NCBI GenBank assembly: GCA_900468805.1
Contig: UEIF01000057.1
Span: forward strand, 1 to 42,644
Direction: 5' to 3'
DNA from: Hyphomicrobiales bacterium
Lineage (GTDB): Bacteria > Pseudomonadota > Alphaproteobacteria > Rhizobiales > Rhizobiaceae
Length of the DNA: 42,644 bases
Below, piece after piece: positions 33,154 through 41,750 of the stretch (position 1 is the stretch's first letter; the number at the start of each line of letters is the position of its first letter). The translations under genes and the position numbers were made by a program. Under the pieces are notes generated by a model, which worked only from the letters and a program-made list of their open reading frames with translations, was not told the DNA's origin and ran no database searches.

Positions 33154-34857
33154 ATGACCCTCAACGGATGGCTTCAGATCCTGCTTTATTGCGGGATCGT
33201 CCTTGTGCTCGTCAAACCGCTCGGCGGTTACATGACGCGTGTCTTCAGTGGCGAGCGCACATTCCTCTCACCGGTCCTCGTTCCGATCGAACGGGGGCTT
33301 TACGCCGTTGCCGGCACCAGCGAGCGCGAAGATCAGCACTGGACCTCCTATGCCTTCGCCATGCTGATGTTCAATCTGCTCGGCGTCATCGTGCTTTACG
33401 CGCTTATGCGCCTGCAGGGCGTTCTGCCCTATAACCCGGCCGGCATGACCGCGGTCGGACCGGAGCTTTCCTTCAACACCGCTACCAGCTTCGTCTCCAA
33501 CACCAACTGGCAGAATTACGGTGGCGAAAGCACGATGTCCTACCTGACGCAGATGATGGGCCTCACGGTTCAGAATTTCGTGTCGGCTGCGACCGGCATG
33601 GCGATTGCCGTTGCCTTCATCCGCGCCTTCTCGCGCGCATCGGGCAAGGCGATCGGCAATTTCTGGGTCGATATGATCCGCGCGACGCTCTATATCCTGC
33701 TGCCGATCTGCATCGTCCTGACGCTCGCCTATGTCTGGCTCGGCGTGCCGCAGACACTTGGCCCCTACGTCGATGCCACGACGCTGGAAGGCGCCAAGCA
33801 GACGATCGCCGTCGGGCCCGTCGCCTCTCAGCTTGCCATCAAGATGCTCGGCACCAATGGCGGCGGCTTCTTCAATACCAACTCCGCCCATCCGTTCGAA
33901 AACCCGGACGCGATTTCCAACCTCATCCAGATGGTATCGATCTTCGCGATCGGTGCGGCGCTCACCAACGTCTTCGGACGCATGGTCGGCAACCAGCGCC
34001 AGGGCTGGGCAATCCTCGCCACAATGGGCATCCTCTTCATCGTCGGCGTCGGCATCACCTACTGGGCGGAAGCTGCCGGCAACCCGCTGATGCATGCCTT
34101 CGGCTTGCAGGGCGGCAACATGGAGGGCAAGGAAGTCCGCTTCGGCATCACCTTGTCCTCACTGTTTGCGGTCATCACCACGGCGGCCTCCTGCGGCGCG
34201 GTCAATGCCATGCATGGCAGCTTCACCGCGCTCGGCGGCCTGATCCCGCTCATCAACATGCAGCTCGGCGAAGTCATCGTCGGCGGTGTCGGTGCTGGCT
34301 TCTACGGTATCCTGCTCTTCATCATCGTCGCCGTCTTCGTGGCGGGCCTCATGGTCGGCCGTACGCCGGAATATCTAGGCAAGAAGATCGAGGCGAAGGA
34401 AATGAAGATGGCCGTTCTTGCCATCCTCTGCCTGCCGCTCGCCATGCTGGTCTTCACCGCGATCGCAAGCGTGCTGCCCTCGGCAGTTGCCTCGATCGGC
34501 ACGGCCGGCCCGCACGGTTTCTCCGAAATCCTCTATGCCTATACGTCGGCTGCGGCCAACAACGGCTCGGCTTTCGGCGGCCTGACCGGAAACACACCCT
34601 GGTACAACATCACGCTCGGTTTCGGCATGCTCATGGGCCGCTTCCTCGTCATCATCCCGGCTCTTGCGATTGCCGGCTCGCTGGTCACGAAGAAGACGGT
34701 TCCGGCCTCGGCAGGCACCTTCCCGACGGACGGCCCTCTCTTCGTCGGCCTGCTCATCGGCACGATCCTCATCGTCGGTGGTCTCACCTTCTTCCCGGCA
34801 CTGGCCCTCGGTCCTGTTGTCGAGCACCTGGTCATGATCGCCGGCCAGACCTTCTGA
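33154..34857 (+). CDS. kdpA: KdpA, potassium-transporting subunit of the Kdp ATPase
   Basis: The 567-residue polytopic membrane protein has the full KdpA length and four selectivity-filter-like regions. Visible motifs are FNTATSFVSNTNWQNYGGE, MLGTNGGGFFNTNSAHPFENP, SCGAVNAMHGSF and AAANNGSAFGGLTGN. KdpA is related to potassium-channel and Trk-type proteins and binds K+ with micromolar affinity or better. It starts at ATG 33154 with only a weak ribosome site, so translation may depend on upstream small genes. A short gene follows ten bases after its stop. Confidence 0.97.
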   Translation: MTLNGWLQILLYCGIVLVLVKPLGGYMTRVFSGERTFLSPVLVPIERGLYAVAGTSEREDQHWTSYAFAMLMFNLLGVIVLYALMRLQGVLPYNPAGMTAVGPELSFNTATSFVSNTNWQNYGGESTMSYLTQMMGLTVQNFVSAATGMAIAVAFIRAFSRASGKAIGNFWVDMIRATLYILLPICIVLTLAYVWLGVPQTLGPYVDATTLEGAKQTIAVGPVASQLAIKMLGTNGGGFFNTNSAHPFENPDAISNLIQMVSIFAIGAALTNVFGRMVGNQRQGWAILATMGILFIVGVGITYWAEAAGNPLMHAFGLQGGNMEGKEVRFGITLSSLFAVITTAASCGAVNAMHGSFTALGGLIPLINMQLGEVIVGGVGAGFYGILLFIIVAVFVAGLMVGRTPEYLGKKIEAKEMKMAVLAILCLPLAMLVFTAIASVLPSAVASIGTAGPHGFSEILYAYTSAAANNGSAFGGLTGNTPWYNITLGFGMLMGRFLVIIPALAIAGSLVTKKTVPASAGTFPTDGPLFVGLLIGTILIVGGLTFFPALALGPVVEHLVMIAGQTF

Positions 34858-34867
34858 GGTGGGTGTC

Positions 34868-35023
34868 ATGATTATCCGTCACAGGCTCCGAAAAGCCTTC
34901 CATCCACGTCCCGGTCTGCCGGGGCGTGGAGCCCAGCGGATGCCGCGCGCCTCCGACATCATCCTGGTGATGATGGCAGGCCTGCTCGTCATCATCTGCG
35001 CAGTCAAAATTTTACAGGGCTGA
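34868..35023 (+). CDS. Small membrane protein between kdpA and kdpB, 51 aa (or 27 aa from an internal start)
   Basis: I do not recognise this protein. ATG 34868 follows GAGGTGGG and encodes 51 residues: a basic N-terminus (MIIRHRLRKAFHPRPG), then PRASD, then one membrane helix DIILVMMAGLLVIICAVKIL and the end QG. A second start at 34940 with GGAG eight bases upstream gives a 27-residue protein with only the helix, similar in size to KdpF. The gene lies in the otherwise empty 211-base gap between kdpA and kdpB, on the same strand. The helix and good ribosome sites favour a real gene; an 11-bp hairpin within it is the main doubt. Confidence 0.55.
   Translation: MIIRHRLRKAFHPRPGLPGRGAQRMPRASDIILVMMAGLLVIICAVKILQG
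34904..34929 (+). other. Strong hairpin inside the kdpA-kdpB interval
   Basis: CCACGTCCCGG and CCGGGGCGTGG form an 11-bp stem (one GT pair) closing a TCTG loop. There is no T-run after it. It overlaps the small coding frame and ends just before its second start. Confidence 0.75.
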
Positions 35024-35068
35024 CCGGCTGTCCGGTTCGCCATCCTCGTTTCAAAGCTGGAGTCTCTT

Positions 35069-37129
35069 ATGAGCCAGGCAAAATCCGCGAGCATCATGGA
35101 TTCTCGCATCCTCATTCCGGCCGTGGGTGCCGCTTTCACCAAGCTCAACCCGCGCACACTCGCCAAGAACCCGGTCATGTTCGTCGTGGCAACGGTCTCG
35201 GCACTGACCACCGTTCTGTTCCTGCGTGACCTCGTCTCAGCCAACGGCAATCTTGCCTTCTCCTTCCAGATCAACCTCTGGCTCTGGTTTACCGTGCTCT
35301 TCGCCAACTTCGCCGAAGCCGTCGCCGAAGGCCGCGGCAAAGCGCAGGCCGACTCGCTGCGCAAGGCGCGCACTGAAACCCAGGCCAAGCTGCTGACAGC
35401 CAATAACGGCAGCGGCTATCGCATGGTGCCGGGCACGAGCCTGAAGGTCGGCGATCTCGTTCTCGTCGAAGCCGGCGACATCATCCCCTCCGATGGCGAA
35501 GTCGTTGAAGGTGTCGCCTCGGTCAACGAAGCGGCTATTACCGGCGAATCCGCCCCTGTGATCCGTGAATCCGGCGGTGATCGCTCGGCCGTCACTGGTG
35601 GCACGCAGGTTCTTTCCGACTGGATCCGCGTGCGCATCACGGCGGCGGCCGGCTCGACCTTCCTCGACCGCATGATCTCGCTCGTCGAAGGCGCGGAACG
35701 TCAGAAGACCCCGAACGAGATCGCGCTCAACATCCTGCTCGCCGGCATGACGCTGATCTTCGTGCTCGCCACGGCGACGATCCCGAGCTTTGCGTCCTAT
35801 GCCGGTGGCTCTATCCCGATCATCGTGCTCGTTGCCCTTTTCGTCACGCTGATCCCGACCACGATCGGCGCCCTGCTGTCGGCGATCGGTATCGCCGGTA
35901 TGGACCGCCTCGTCCGCTTCAACGTGCTTGCCATGTCCGGCCGCGCCGTCGAAGCTGCCGGTGACGTCGATACACTGCTGCTCGACAAGACCGGCACGAT
36001 CACGCTTGGCAACCGCCAGGCCACCAGCTTCCGCCCGGTTCGCGGCATTTCCGAACAGGATCTCGCCGATGCGGCCCAGCTCGCTTCGCTCGCCGACGAA
36101 ACGCCGGAAGGACGCTCCATCGTCGTGCTCGCCAAGGAGAAATATGCGATCCGTGGCCGCGATATGGCGAGCCTCAAGGCCACCTTCGTGCCTTTCACCG
36201 CGCAGACCCGCATGAGCGGCGTCGACCTTGAAGGCGCGTCCATCCGCAAGGGCGCCGTCGATGCGGTTCTCAGCTACGTCAATGGCGATGCCTCCTCGAA
36301 GAACGGCGCCGAAATCGTCCGTGAACTGCAGTCGATCGCTGACGAGATCGCCAAAGCCGGCGGCACGCCGCTTGCCGTTGCCCGCGACGGCAAACTGCTT
36401 GGCGTCATCCAGCTGAAGGACATTGTCAAGGGCGGCATCCGCGAGCGCTTCAACGAGCTTCGCCGCATGGGTATCCGCACCGTCATGATCACCGGCGACA
36501 ACCCGATGACGGCAGCCGCTATCGCCGCCGAAGCCGGCGTCGACGACTTCCTCGCCCAGGCAACGCCAGAGAACAAGCTGCAACTCATCCGCGAAGAGCA
36601 GGCCAAGGGCAAGCTGGTCGCCATGTGCGGCGACGGCACGAATGACGCTCCCGCTCTCGCACAGGCCGACGTTGGCGTCGCCATGAACACCGGTACGGTC
36701 GCTGCCCGCGAAGCCGGCAACATGGTCGATCTCGACAGCGACCCGACGAAGCTCATCGAAATCGTCGAAATCGGCAAGCAGCTGTTGATGACGCGCGGCG
36801 CGCTGACGACCTTCTCGATCGCCAACGACATCGCCAAATACTTTGCCATCATTCCGGCGATGTTCCTGACCTTCTACCCGCAGCTTGGCGTGCTCAATGT
36901 CATGGGCCTCGCCACGCCGCAGAGCGCCATCCTGTCGGCGATCATCTTCAACGCGCTGATCATCATCGCGCTGATCCCGCTGTCACTGAAGGGTGTGCGC
37001 TACCGCCCGATCGGCGCCGGCGCGCTGCTCTCCCGCAACCTGCTGATCTACGGTCTCGGCGGCATCATCGTCCCCTTCATCGGCATCAAGGCGATCGATA
37101 TGGTCGTCTCATCTCTCGGCCTCGCCTAA
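35069..37129 (+). CDS. kdpB: KdpB, P-type ATPase subunit of the Kdp pump
   Basis: The 686-residue P-type ATPase has the phosphorylation motif DKTGTIT with aspartate D306, the actuator motif TGESAPVI, the hinge GDGTNDAPALAQAD, and the Kdp-typical MITGDNPMTAAAIA. These place it in the P1A subgroup, which drives K+ uptake through KdpA by ATP hydrolysis. It starts at ATG 35069 with CTGGAG upstream. kdpC follows after a 12-base gap that carries AAGGAG. Confidence 0.97.
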   Translation: MSQAKSASIMDSRILIPAVGAAFTKLNPRTLAKNPVMFVVATVSALTTVLFLRDLVSANGNLAFSFQINLWLWFTVLFANFAEAVAEGRGKAQADSLRKARTETQAKLLTANNGSGYRMVPGTSLKVGDLVLVEAGDIIPSDGEVVEGVASVNEAAITGESAPVIRESGGDRSAVTGGTQVLSDWIRVRITAAAGSTFLDRMISLVEGAERQKTPNEIALNILLAGMTLIFVLATATIPSFASYAGGSIPIIVLVALFVTLIPTTIGALLSAIGIAGMDRLVRFNVLAMSGRAVEAAGDVDTLLLDKTGTITLGNRQATSFRPVRGISEQDLADAAQLASLADETPEGRSIVVLAKEKYAIRGRDMASLKATFVPFTAQTRMSGVDLEGASIRKGAVDAVLSYVNGDASSKNGAEIVRELQSIADEIAKAGGTPLAVARDGKLLGVIQLKDIVKGGIRERFNELRRMGIRTVMITGDNPMTAAAIAAEAGVDDFLAQATPENKLQLIREEQAKGKLVAMCGDGTNDAPALAQADVGVAMNTGTVAAREAGNMVDLDSDPTKLIEIVEIGKQLLMTRGALTTFSIANDIAKYFAIIPAMFLTFYPQLGVLNVMGLATPQSAILSAIIFNALIIIALIPLSLKGVRYRPIGAGALLSRNLLIYGLGGIIVPFIGIKAIDMVVSSLGLA

Positions 37130-37141
37130 GGAGTTACAACA

Positions 37142-37711
37142 ATGTTGAAAGAACTTCGTCCGGCAATCGTCATGATCGTTGCCACCACAGCCATCACCGG
37201 CCTTCTCTACCCGCTTGCCATGACGGGTGCCGCTCAGGCCATCTTCCCCTTCCAGGCAAATGGCAGCCTTATTGAAAAGGACGGAAAGGTCATCGGCTCC
37301 ACGCTGATCGGCCAGGCCTTTACCAGCGACAAGTATTTCCACGGCCGCCCGTCCGCCGCGGGTGACGGCTATAATGCCGCTGCGTCCTCGGGCTCCAACC
37401 TCGGCCCGACCAGCCAGAAGCTGATCGATCGCGTGAAAGGCGACTATGAGGCGGCGAAGGCGACCAACCCGAATGCCGAGGTTCCCGCCGACCTCGTCAC
37501 CGCCTCGGGCAGCGGCCTCGATCCGCATATTTCGCCCGATGCTGCCTACTTCCAGGTACCGCGCGTCGCCAAGGCCCGTGGTATCGATGAAACCAAGGTC
37601 AAGGCACTCGTCGATGCAGCCGTTACGGGCCGCGAACTCGGCCTGCTCGGTGAGCCGACCGTCAATGTTCTGGCGTTGAACCAGGGCCTTGATGCTTCTA
37701 TGACTCAGTAA
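37142..37711 (+). CDS. kdpC: KdpC, accessory subunit of the Kdp pump
   Basis: The 189-residue protein has one N-terminal membrane helix (IVMIVATTAITGLLYPLAM) and a periplasmic domain with the conserved segments GSTLIGQAFTSDKYFHGRPSA, VTASGSGLDPHISPDAA and GEPTVNVLALNQGLD. KdpC assists ATP or K+ affinity of the complex. AAGGAG precedes its start. A hairpin lies between it and kdpD. Confidence 0.96.
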   Translation: MLKELRPAIVMIVATTAITGLLYPLAMTGAAQAIFPFQANGSLIEKDGKVIGSTLIGQAFTSDKYFHGRPSAAGDGYNAAASSGSNLGPTSQKLIDRVKGDYEAAKATNPNAEVPADLVTASGSGLDPHISPDAAYFQVPRVAKARGIDETKVKALVDAAVTGRELGLLGEPTVNVLALNQGLDASMTQ

Positions 37712-37719
37712 AGGTTGAG

Positions 37720-37750
37720 AGCCCCGGAACGCGACAAGCGGACCGGGGCT
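37720..37750 (+). other. Hairpin between kdpC and kdpD
   Basis: AGCCCCGG / CCGGGGCT form a perfect 8-bp stem around a 15-base loop, without a following T-run. It separates pump genes from sensor genes and could lower expression of the latter. Confidence 0.65.
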
Positions 37751-37775
37751 TGCTCGTGAAGAAAGACCGAACCGC

Positions 37776-40487
37776 ATGCCAGACGACAATCGCGACCAGG
37801 CCGGCAGGCCTTCGCCCGATGCGCTTCTCGAAAAGGCCCGGGCGGAGTCGCGCGGGCGCCTCAAAATCTTCCTGGGCGCAGCCCCTGGCGTCGGCAAGAC
37901 CTATGAGATGCTGGTTTCCGGCCATGCCAAGATGGCCGACGGCCTCGATGTGGTGATCGGCGTCGTCGAAACCCACGGCCGCAAAGAGACCGAAGCACTG
38001 CTTGCCGGCTTTGAAATCGTTCCGCGTGTGAAGATTGCCTATCGCGGCCAGTCGCTCGAAGAGATGGATCTCGATGCCATTCTCGGCCGCAAGCCCGATC
38101 TCGTACTCGTTGACGAGCTCGCCCATACCAATGCCGAGGGCAGCCGCCATCCGAAGCGCTATCTCGATGTCAAGGAACTGCTCGACCGTGGCATCGATGT
38201 CTATTCGACGCTGAACATCCAGCATGTGGAGAGCCTGAACGACGTCGTTTCGCAGATCACCCGCATCAGGGTGCGCGAAACCGTGCCGGATTCCGTGATC
38301 GACATGGCTGATGATATCGAGATCATCGACCTGACACCCGACGATCTGATCAAACGCCTTCATGACGGCAAGGTCTATGTGGCCAGGACTGCCGAGCGGG
38401 CGCTGACCAACTATTTCACACCCGGCAACCTGACGGCTCTGCGCGAACTCGCCCTGCGCAAGACCGCCCAGCGCGTCGACGACCAATTGCTGACCCATAT
38501 GCAGGCGCATGCGATTTCCGGCCCGTGGGCCGCAGGCGAGCGGGTGCTGGTGTCGATCGACGAGCATCCCCGCTCTGCCTCGCTCGTGCGCTATGCCTCG
38601 CGTATGGCCTCACGCCTGCGCGGCCCCTGGGCCGCCGTCTATATCGAGACCAACCGCTCCATCAATCTGTCGGAAACGCAGCGAGACACAATCGCGGCCA
38701 CCTTGCGGCTTGCCGAACAGCTCGGCGGTGAAGCAATCACCATTCCCGGTCGCGAAGTGACGGAAGAGCTGGTGCGCCACGCCACCGCCAACAACGTCAC
38801 CCACATCGTCATCGGCGCCCCGAAGAAGCCGACTTGGCGCGAAGGGTGGTGGAATCGTTCGACGACCGACGAACTGATCCGGCGGGCCGGTGATATCAGC
38901 GTTCATGTCATTTCCGGAAGCGAGAAAGACACGCCCTCACAGCGCGGCGTCAAGGCAGCACCTGCTGTCCCCACACTGAATTTCAGGGCCTATATCCTCT
39001 CGACAGCCTATGTCGCGATTGCGCTGGCTGTCGGCGTGGTGCTCGATCAGGTGCTCGACGTGCGCAACCTCGCGCTCGTTTTCCTGATGGCGGTGCTGAC
39101 GTCAGCGGTCATCCATGGCCTGAGGCCGGCGCTCTATACCTGTATCGTCAGCGCTCTTTCCTTCAATTTCTTTTTCCTGCCGCCACGCTATACGCTGACG
39201 ATCAGCGACCCCGAAAGCGTGCTGGCGCTCTTCTTCTTCCTCGGCGTCGCCGTTATCGCCTCCAATCTCACTGCAACGGTGCAGCGGCAGGCGTTTTCCG
39301 CCCGGCAGAGGGCGCGAACGACGGAAGACCTCTATCTCTTTTCCAAGAAACTCGCGGGTACCGGTACGCTGGACGACGTCCTCTGGGCGACGGCCTTTCA
39401 GCTCGCCTCCATGCTCAAGGTGCGCGTCGTTCTGCTCCTTCCGGAAGAAGGTTCCATCGCGGTCAAGGCCGGTTATCCGCCTGACGATACGCTCGATGAT
39501 GCCGATATTGCCGCCGCCCGCTGGGCCTGGGAGCACAATCACGCCGCCGGGCGCGGCGCCGATACCCTGCCCGGCGCCAAGCGCCTCTATGTGCCGCTGC
39601 GCACCGGCCGCACCGCCGTCGGCGTCATCGGTCTCGACAGCGACCGCCGCGACGGCCCGCTACTGACGCCCGAGCAGCAACGCCTTCTGGACGCCCTGGC
39701 GGACCAGGCGGCACTTGCCATCGAGCGCGTCCAGCTCGTCGCCGATGTCGACCGCGCCAAGCTTGCTGCGGAGGCCGATCGCCTGCGTTCAGCCCTGCTG
39801 ACCTCGATTTCCCATGACCTGAAGACGCCGCTTGCGGCGATCCTCGGTGCGTCCGGCACGCTACGCGACTATTTCGATTCCATGTCGGCCGACGATCGCA
39901 CCGACCTTCTCTCGACCGTCGTCGATGAATCCGAGCGCCTCAACCGCTTCATCGCCAACCTGCTGGACATGACGAAGATCGAATCCGGCGCCATGGAGCC
40001 GAACTATGCGCTGCACTATGCCGGCGACATCGCCGGCACCGCGCTGCGCCGGGCTGCCAAGATCCTCGACCATCACAGGACGGAAATGACAATCCCCGCC
40101 GACCTGCCCATGGTCCGAGTCGATCCCGTCCTCTTCGAACAGGTCCTCTTCAATCTGCTCGACAATGCTGCGAAATACGCACCCGAGGGTTCCGTCATTC
40201 GCATCGAAGGCTGGGCGGATGCCGATAATGTCGTCGTACAGGTCTCCGACGAAGGTCCGGGCATTCCCCCTGCAGACCTTACCCGTGTCTTCGACACCTT
40301 TTACCGTGTGCGCAAGGGCGATCAGGTACGCGCCGGCACCGGCCTTGGCCTCTCCATATGCCGGGGCTTCATCGAGGCGATGGGCGGGACGATTACCGCC
40401 GGCAACCGGACGGACCGGTCCGGGGCTGTCTTCACCATCCGCCTTCCCAAACCGAATGACATTCCCAAACTGGATGAACTCAAATGA
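37776..40487 (+). CDS. kdpD: KdpD, potassium-responsive sensor histidine kinase
   Basis: The 903-residue protein has the full KdpD layout: an N-terminal KdpD domain with Walker A GAAPGVGKT (34-42) and LVLVDELAHTN, a universal-stress-protein-like domain (about 250-370), and four close membrane helices (about 405-505). A GAF domain follows, then a kinase core with the phospho-accepting histidine H680 in SHDLKTPLAAILGAS and ATP-binding motifs LFNLLDNAAKYAP, DEGPGIP and GTGLGLSICRGF. It phosphorylates KdpE when K+ is low. Its stop overlaps kdpE by ATGA. Confidence 0.96.
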   Translation: MPDDNRDQAGRPSPDALLEKARAESRGRLKIFLGAAPGVGKTYEMLVSGHAKMADGLDVVIGVVETHGRKETEALLAGFEIVPRVKIAYRGQSLEEMDLDAILGRKPDLVLVDELAHTNAEGSRHPKRYLDVKELLDRGIDVYSTLNIQHVESLNDVVSQITRIRVRETVPDSVIDMADDIEIIDLTPDDLIKRLHDGKVYVARTAERALTNYFTPGNLTALRELALRKTAQRVDDQLLTHMQAHAISGPWAAGERVLVSIDEHPRSASLVRYASRMASRLRGPWAAVYIETNRSINLSETQRDTIAATLRLAEQLGGEAITIPGREVTEELVRHATANNVTHIVIGAPKKPTWREGWWNRSTTDELIRRAGDISVHVISGSEKDTPSQRGVKAAPAVPTLNFRAYILSTAYVAIALAVGVVLDQVLDVRNLALVFLMAVLTSAVIHGLRPALYTCIVSALSFNFFFLPPRYTLTISDPESVLALFFFLGVAVIASNLTATVQRQAFSARQRARTTEDLYLFSKKLAGTGTLDDVLWATAFQLASMLKVRVVLLLPEEGSIAVKAGYPPDDTLDDADIAAARWAWEHNHAAGRGADTLPGAKRLYVPLRTGRTAVGVIGLDSDRRDGPLLTPEQQRLLDALADQAALAIERVQLVADVDRAKLAAEADRLRSALLTSISHDLKTPLAAILGASGTLRDYFDSMSADDRTDLLSTVVDESERLNRFIANLLDMTKIESGAMEPNYALHYAGDIAGTALRRAAKILDHHRTEMTIPADLPMVRVDPVLFEQVLFNLLDNAAKYAPEGSVIRIEGWADADNVVVQVSDEGPGIPPADLTRVFDTFYRVRKGDQVRAGTGLGLSICRGFIEAMGGTITAGNRTDRSGAVFTIRLPKPNDIPKLDELK

Positions 40488-41176
40488 CCGGTTCAGCCGT
40501 CAAGATTCTCGTCGTTGATGACGAGCCCCCGATCCGCAAGCTCTTACGCGTCGGCCTCACCGCGCAGGGCTATGAAGTTCATGAGGCGCCGAATGGGTCC
40601 GCTGCCCGCCAGTCCGTGAAGGATGAGCAGCCCGATCTCATCGTGCTCGATCTCGGTCTTCCCGATATTCCGGGCCATGACCTTTTGCAGGAATGGCGCG
40701 AGGACGGGCTCACCATGCCCGTCGTCGTCCTCTCTAGTCGCACAGACGAAGCCGGCATCGTCAAGGCGCTTGAAACCGGTGCCGACGATTATGTGACGAA
40801 GCCCTTCGGCGTCAACGAGCTCGGTGCCCGCATCCGCGTCGCACTTCGTCACCGCCTGCAGCAGCAGGGCGAAAAGGCGATCTTCCAGACCGGCGGCCTG
40901 TCGATCGATCTCGTCAAGCGTATCGTCAAGGTCGACGGCAAGGAAATCAAGCTGTCACCGAAGGAATACGACATCCTGCGCGTGCTCGCCCAGCATGCCG
41001 GCAAGGTGCTGACGCATCAGTTTCTTCTGAAGCAGGTATGGGGTCCGGCGGCGGACGTGCAGTATCTGCGCGTCTATGTGCGGCAGCTGCGGCAAAAGGT
41101 CGAGCAGATTCCCGACCAGCCACACTATATCACCACCGAGACCGGTGTCGGCTATCGGCTCCGCGAGCCTGACTGA
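40484..41176 (+). CDS. kdpE: KdpE, response regulator of the kdp operon
   Basis: The 230-residue OmpR-type regulator has a receiver domain with the acidic pair in VVDDEPP, phospho-acceptor D56 (IVLDLGLP), and the conserved lysine in VTKPFGVNELGARI. Its winged-helix DNA-binding domain (about 130-228) includes LSPKEYDILRVLAQHAGKVL and YLRVYVRQLRQKVE. When phosphorylated by KdpD it activates kdp transcription, probably through the TTTATA repeats upstream of the first small gene. It overlaps kdpD and is followed by ptsN after 28 bases. Confidence 0.96.
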   Translation: MTGSAVKILVVDDEPPIRKLLRVGLTAQGYEVHEAPNGSAARQSVKDEQPDLIVLDLGLPDIPGHDLLQEWREDGLTMPVVVLSSRTDEAGIVKALETGADDYVTKPFGVNELGARIRVALRHRLQQQGEKAIFQTGGLSIDLVKRIVKVDGKEIKLSPKEYDILRVLAQHAGKVLTHQFLLKQVWGPAADVQYLRVYVRQLRQKVEQIPDQPHYITTETGVGYRLREPD

Positions 41177-41204
41177 CCCCGCCGAAAACAGCATCGAGAA
41201 TGAA

Positions 41205-41660
41205 ATGAACCTTTCCAACATTATACGGCCGGAGCACACCTTCATCGGCCTGTCGGTGGCGACCAAATGGCGCGCGCTGCAGGCGATTTCCGAAAAGGCC
41301 GGCAAGGCCTTCGGCATTGACGGCCAGACCGTCCTGAAGGCGCTCGAATCCCGTGAGAAGCTCGGCTCTACCGGCATCGGCAACGGCATTGCCGTTCCGC
41401 ATGCGGCTATCGACGGCGTGACCAGCCCGCGCGGAATGCTGATCCGCTTCGCCCACCCGCTGGATTTCGATGCAATCGACGATATCCCGACGGACATCGC
41501 CTTCGTACTGCTCTTCGGGGAAAACAATCGCGGAGAATATTTGAACGTGCTTGCCGCCATCGCCCGCAGGCTTCAATCGGAAGGCGTTTTGACTGCCATG
41601 CGCAAGGCCAGAAGCGTTGATGAATTCTATTCGGATTTCATCGCGGATTCGCGCGTGTAA
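41205..41660 (+). CDS. ptsN: PtsN-like nitrogen-PTS EIIA protein in the kdp operon
   Basis: The 151-residue EIIA domain protein has NGIAVPHAAIDG with the phospho-accepting histidine H66, VLLFGENNRGEYLNVLAAIARRL and a C-terminal VDEFYSDFI. Length and motif fit EIIA-Ntr (PtsN). ATG 41205 is preceded by a weak CGAGAATGAA; an ORF extending to 41076 reads through kdpE and is rejected. In E. coli, unphosphorylated PtsN binds KdpD and stimulates kdp expression. A copy directly after kdpDE suggests a dedicated or additional potassium-signalling partner. rpoN and hpf, the usual ptsN neighbours, are absent. Confidence 0.88.
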   Translation: MNLSNIIRPEHTFIGLSVATKWRALQAISEKAGKAFGIDGQTVLKALESREKLGSTGIGNGIAVPHAAIDGVTSPRGMLIRFAHPLDFDAIDDIPTDIAFVLLFGENNRGEYLNVLAAIARRLQSEGVLTAMRKARSVDEFYSDFIADSRV

Positions 41661-41685
41661 GGAAAAATTCGCTTCGCGCTTTCGA

Positions 41686-41713
41686 CCTTCTCCCCGCCGA
41701 AGCGGGGGGAAGG
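41686..41713. repeat. Rhizobial-type palindrome after ptsN
   Basis: CCTTC-T-CCCCGC and GCGGGG-G-GAAGG form a 12-bp stem (one TG pair) closed by CGAA. It belongs to the CTTCTCCCCG...CGGGGAGAAG family of intergenic palindromes abundant in Rhizobium. Confidence 0.6.
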
Positions 41714-41727
41714 CAAATCGAGAACAA

Positions 41728-41749
41728 GGGGCCGCTTCGGCCCCTTTTT
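41728..41749. terminator. Terminator between ptsN and the porin gene
   Basis: GGGGCCG / CGGCCCC with a three-base loop CTT is followed on the plus strand by TTTTTA and preceded by AA that extends the stem. It would end the kdp-ptsN transcript. On the minus strand it is followed by TTGTTCT, so it may also end the porin transcript. Confidence 0.8.
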
Positions 41750-41750
41750 A

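Noticed and set aside
35237..36583. 448-codon minus-strand frame opposite kdpB
   Set aside because: kdpB has all catalytic motifs on the other strand; the minus frame is an artefact of codon bias.
41076..41204. N-terminal extension of PtsN
   Set aside because: It overlaps the kdpE coding region; homologous PtsN proteins start at the NLSNII-like segment.
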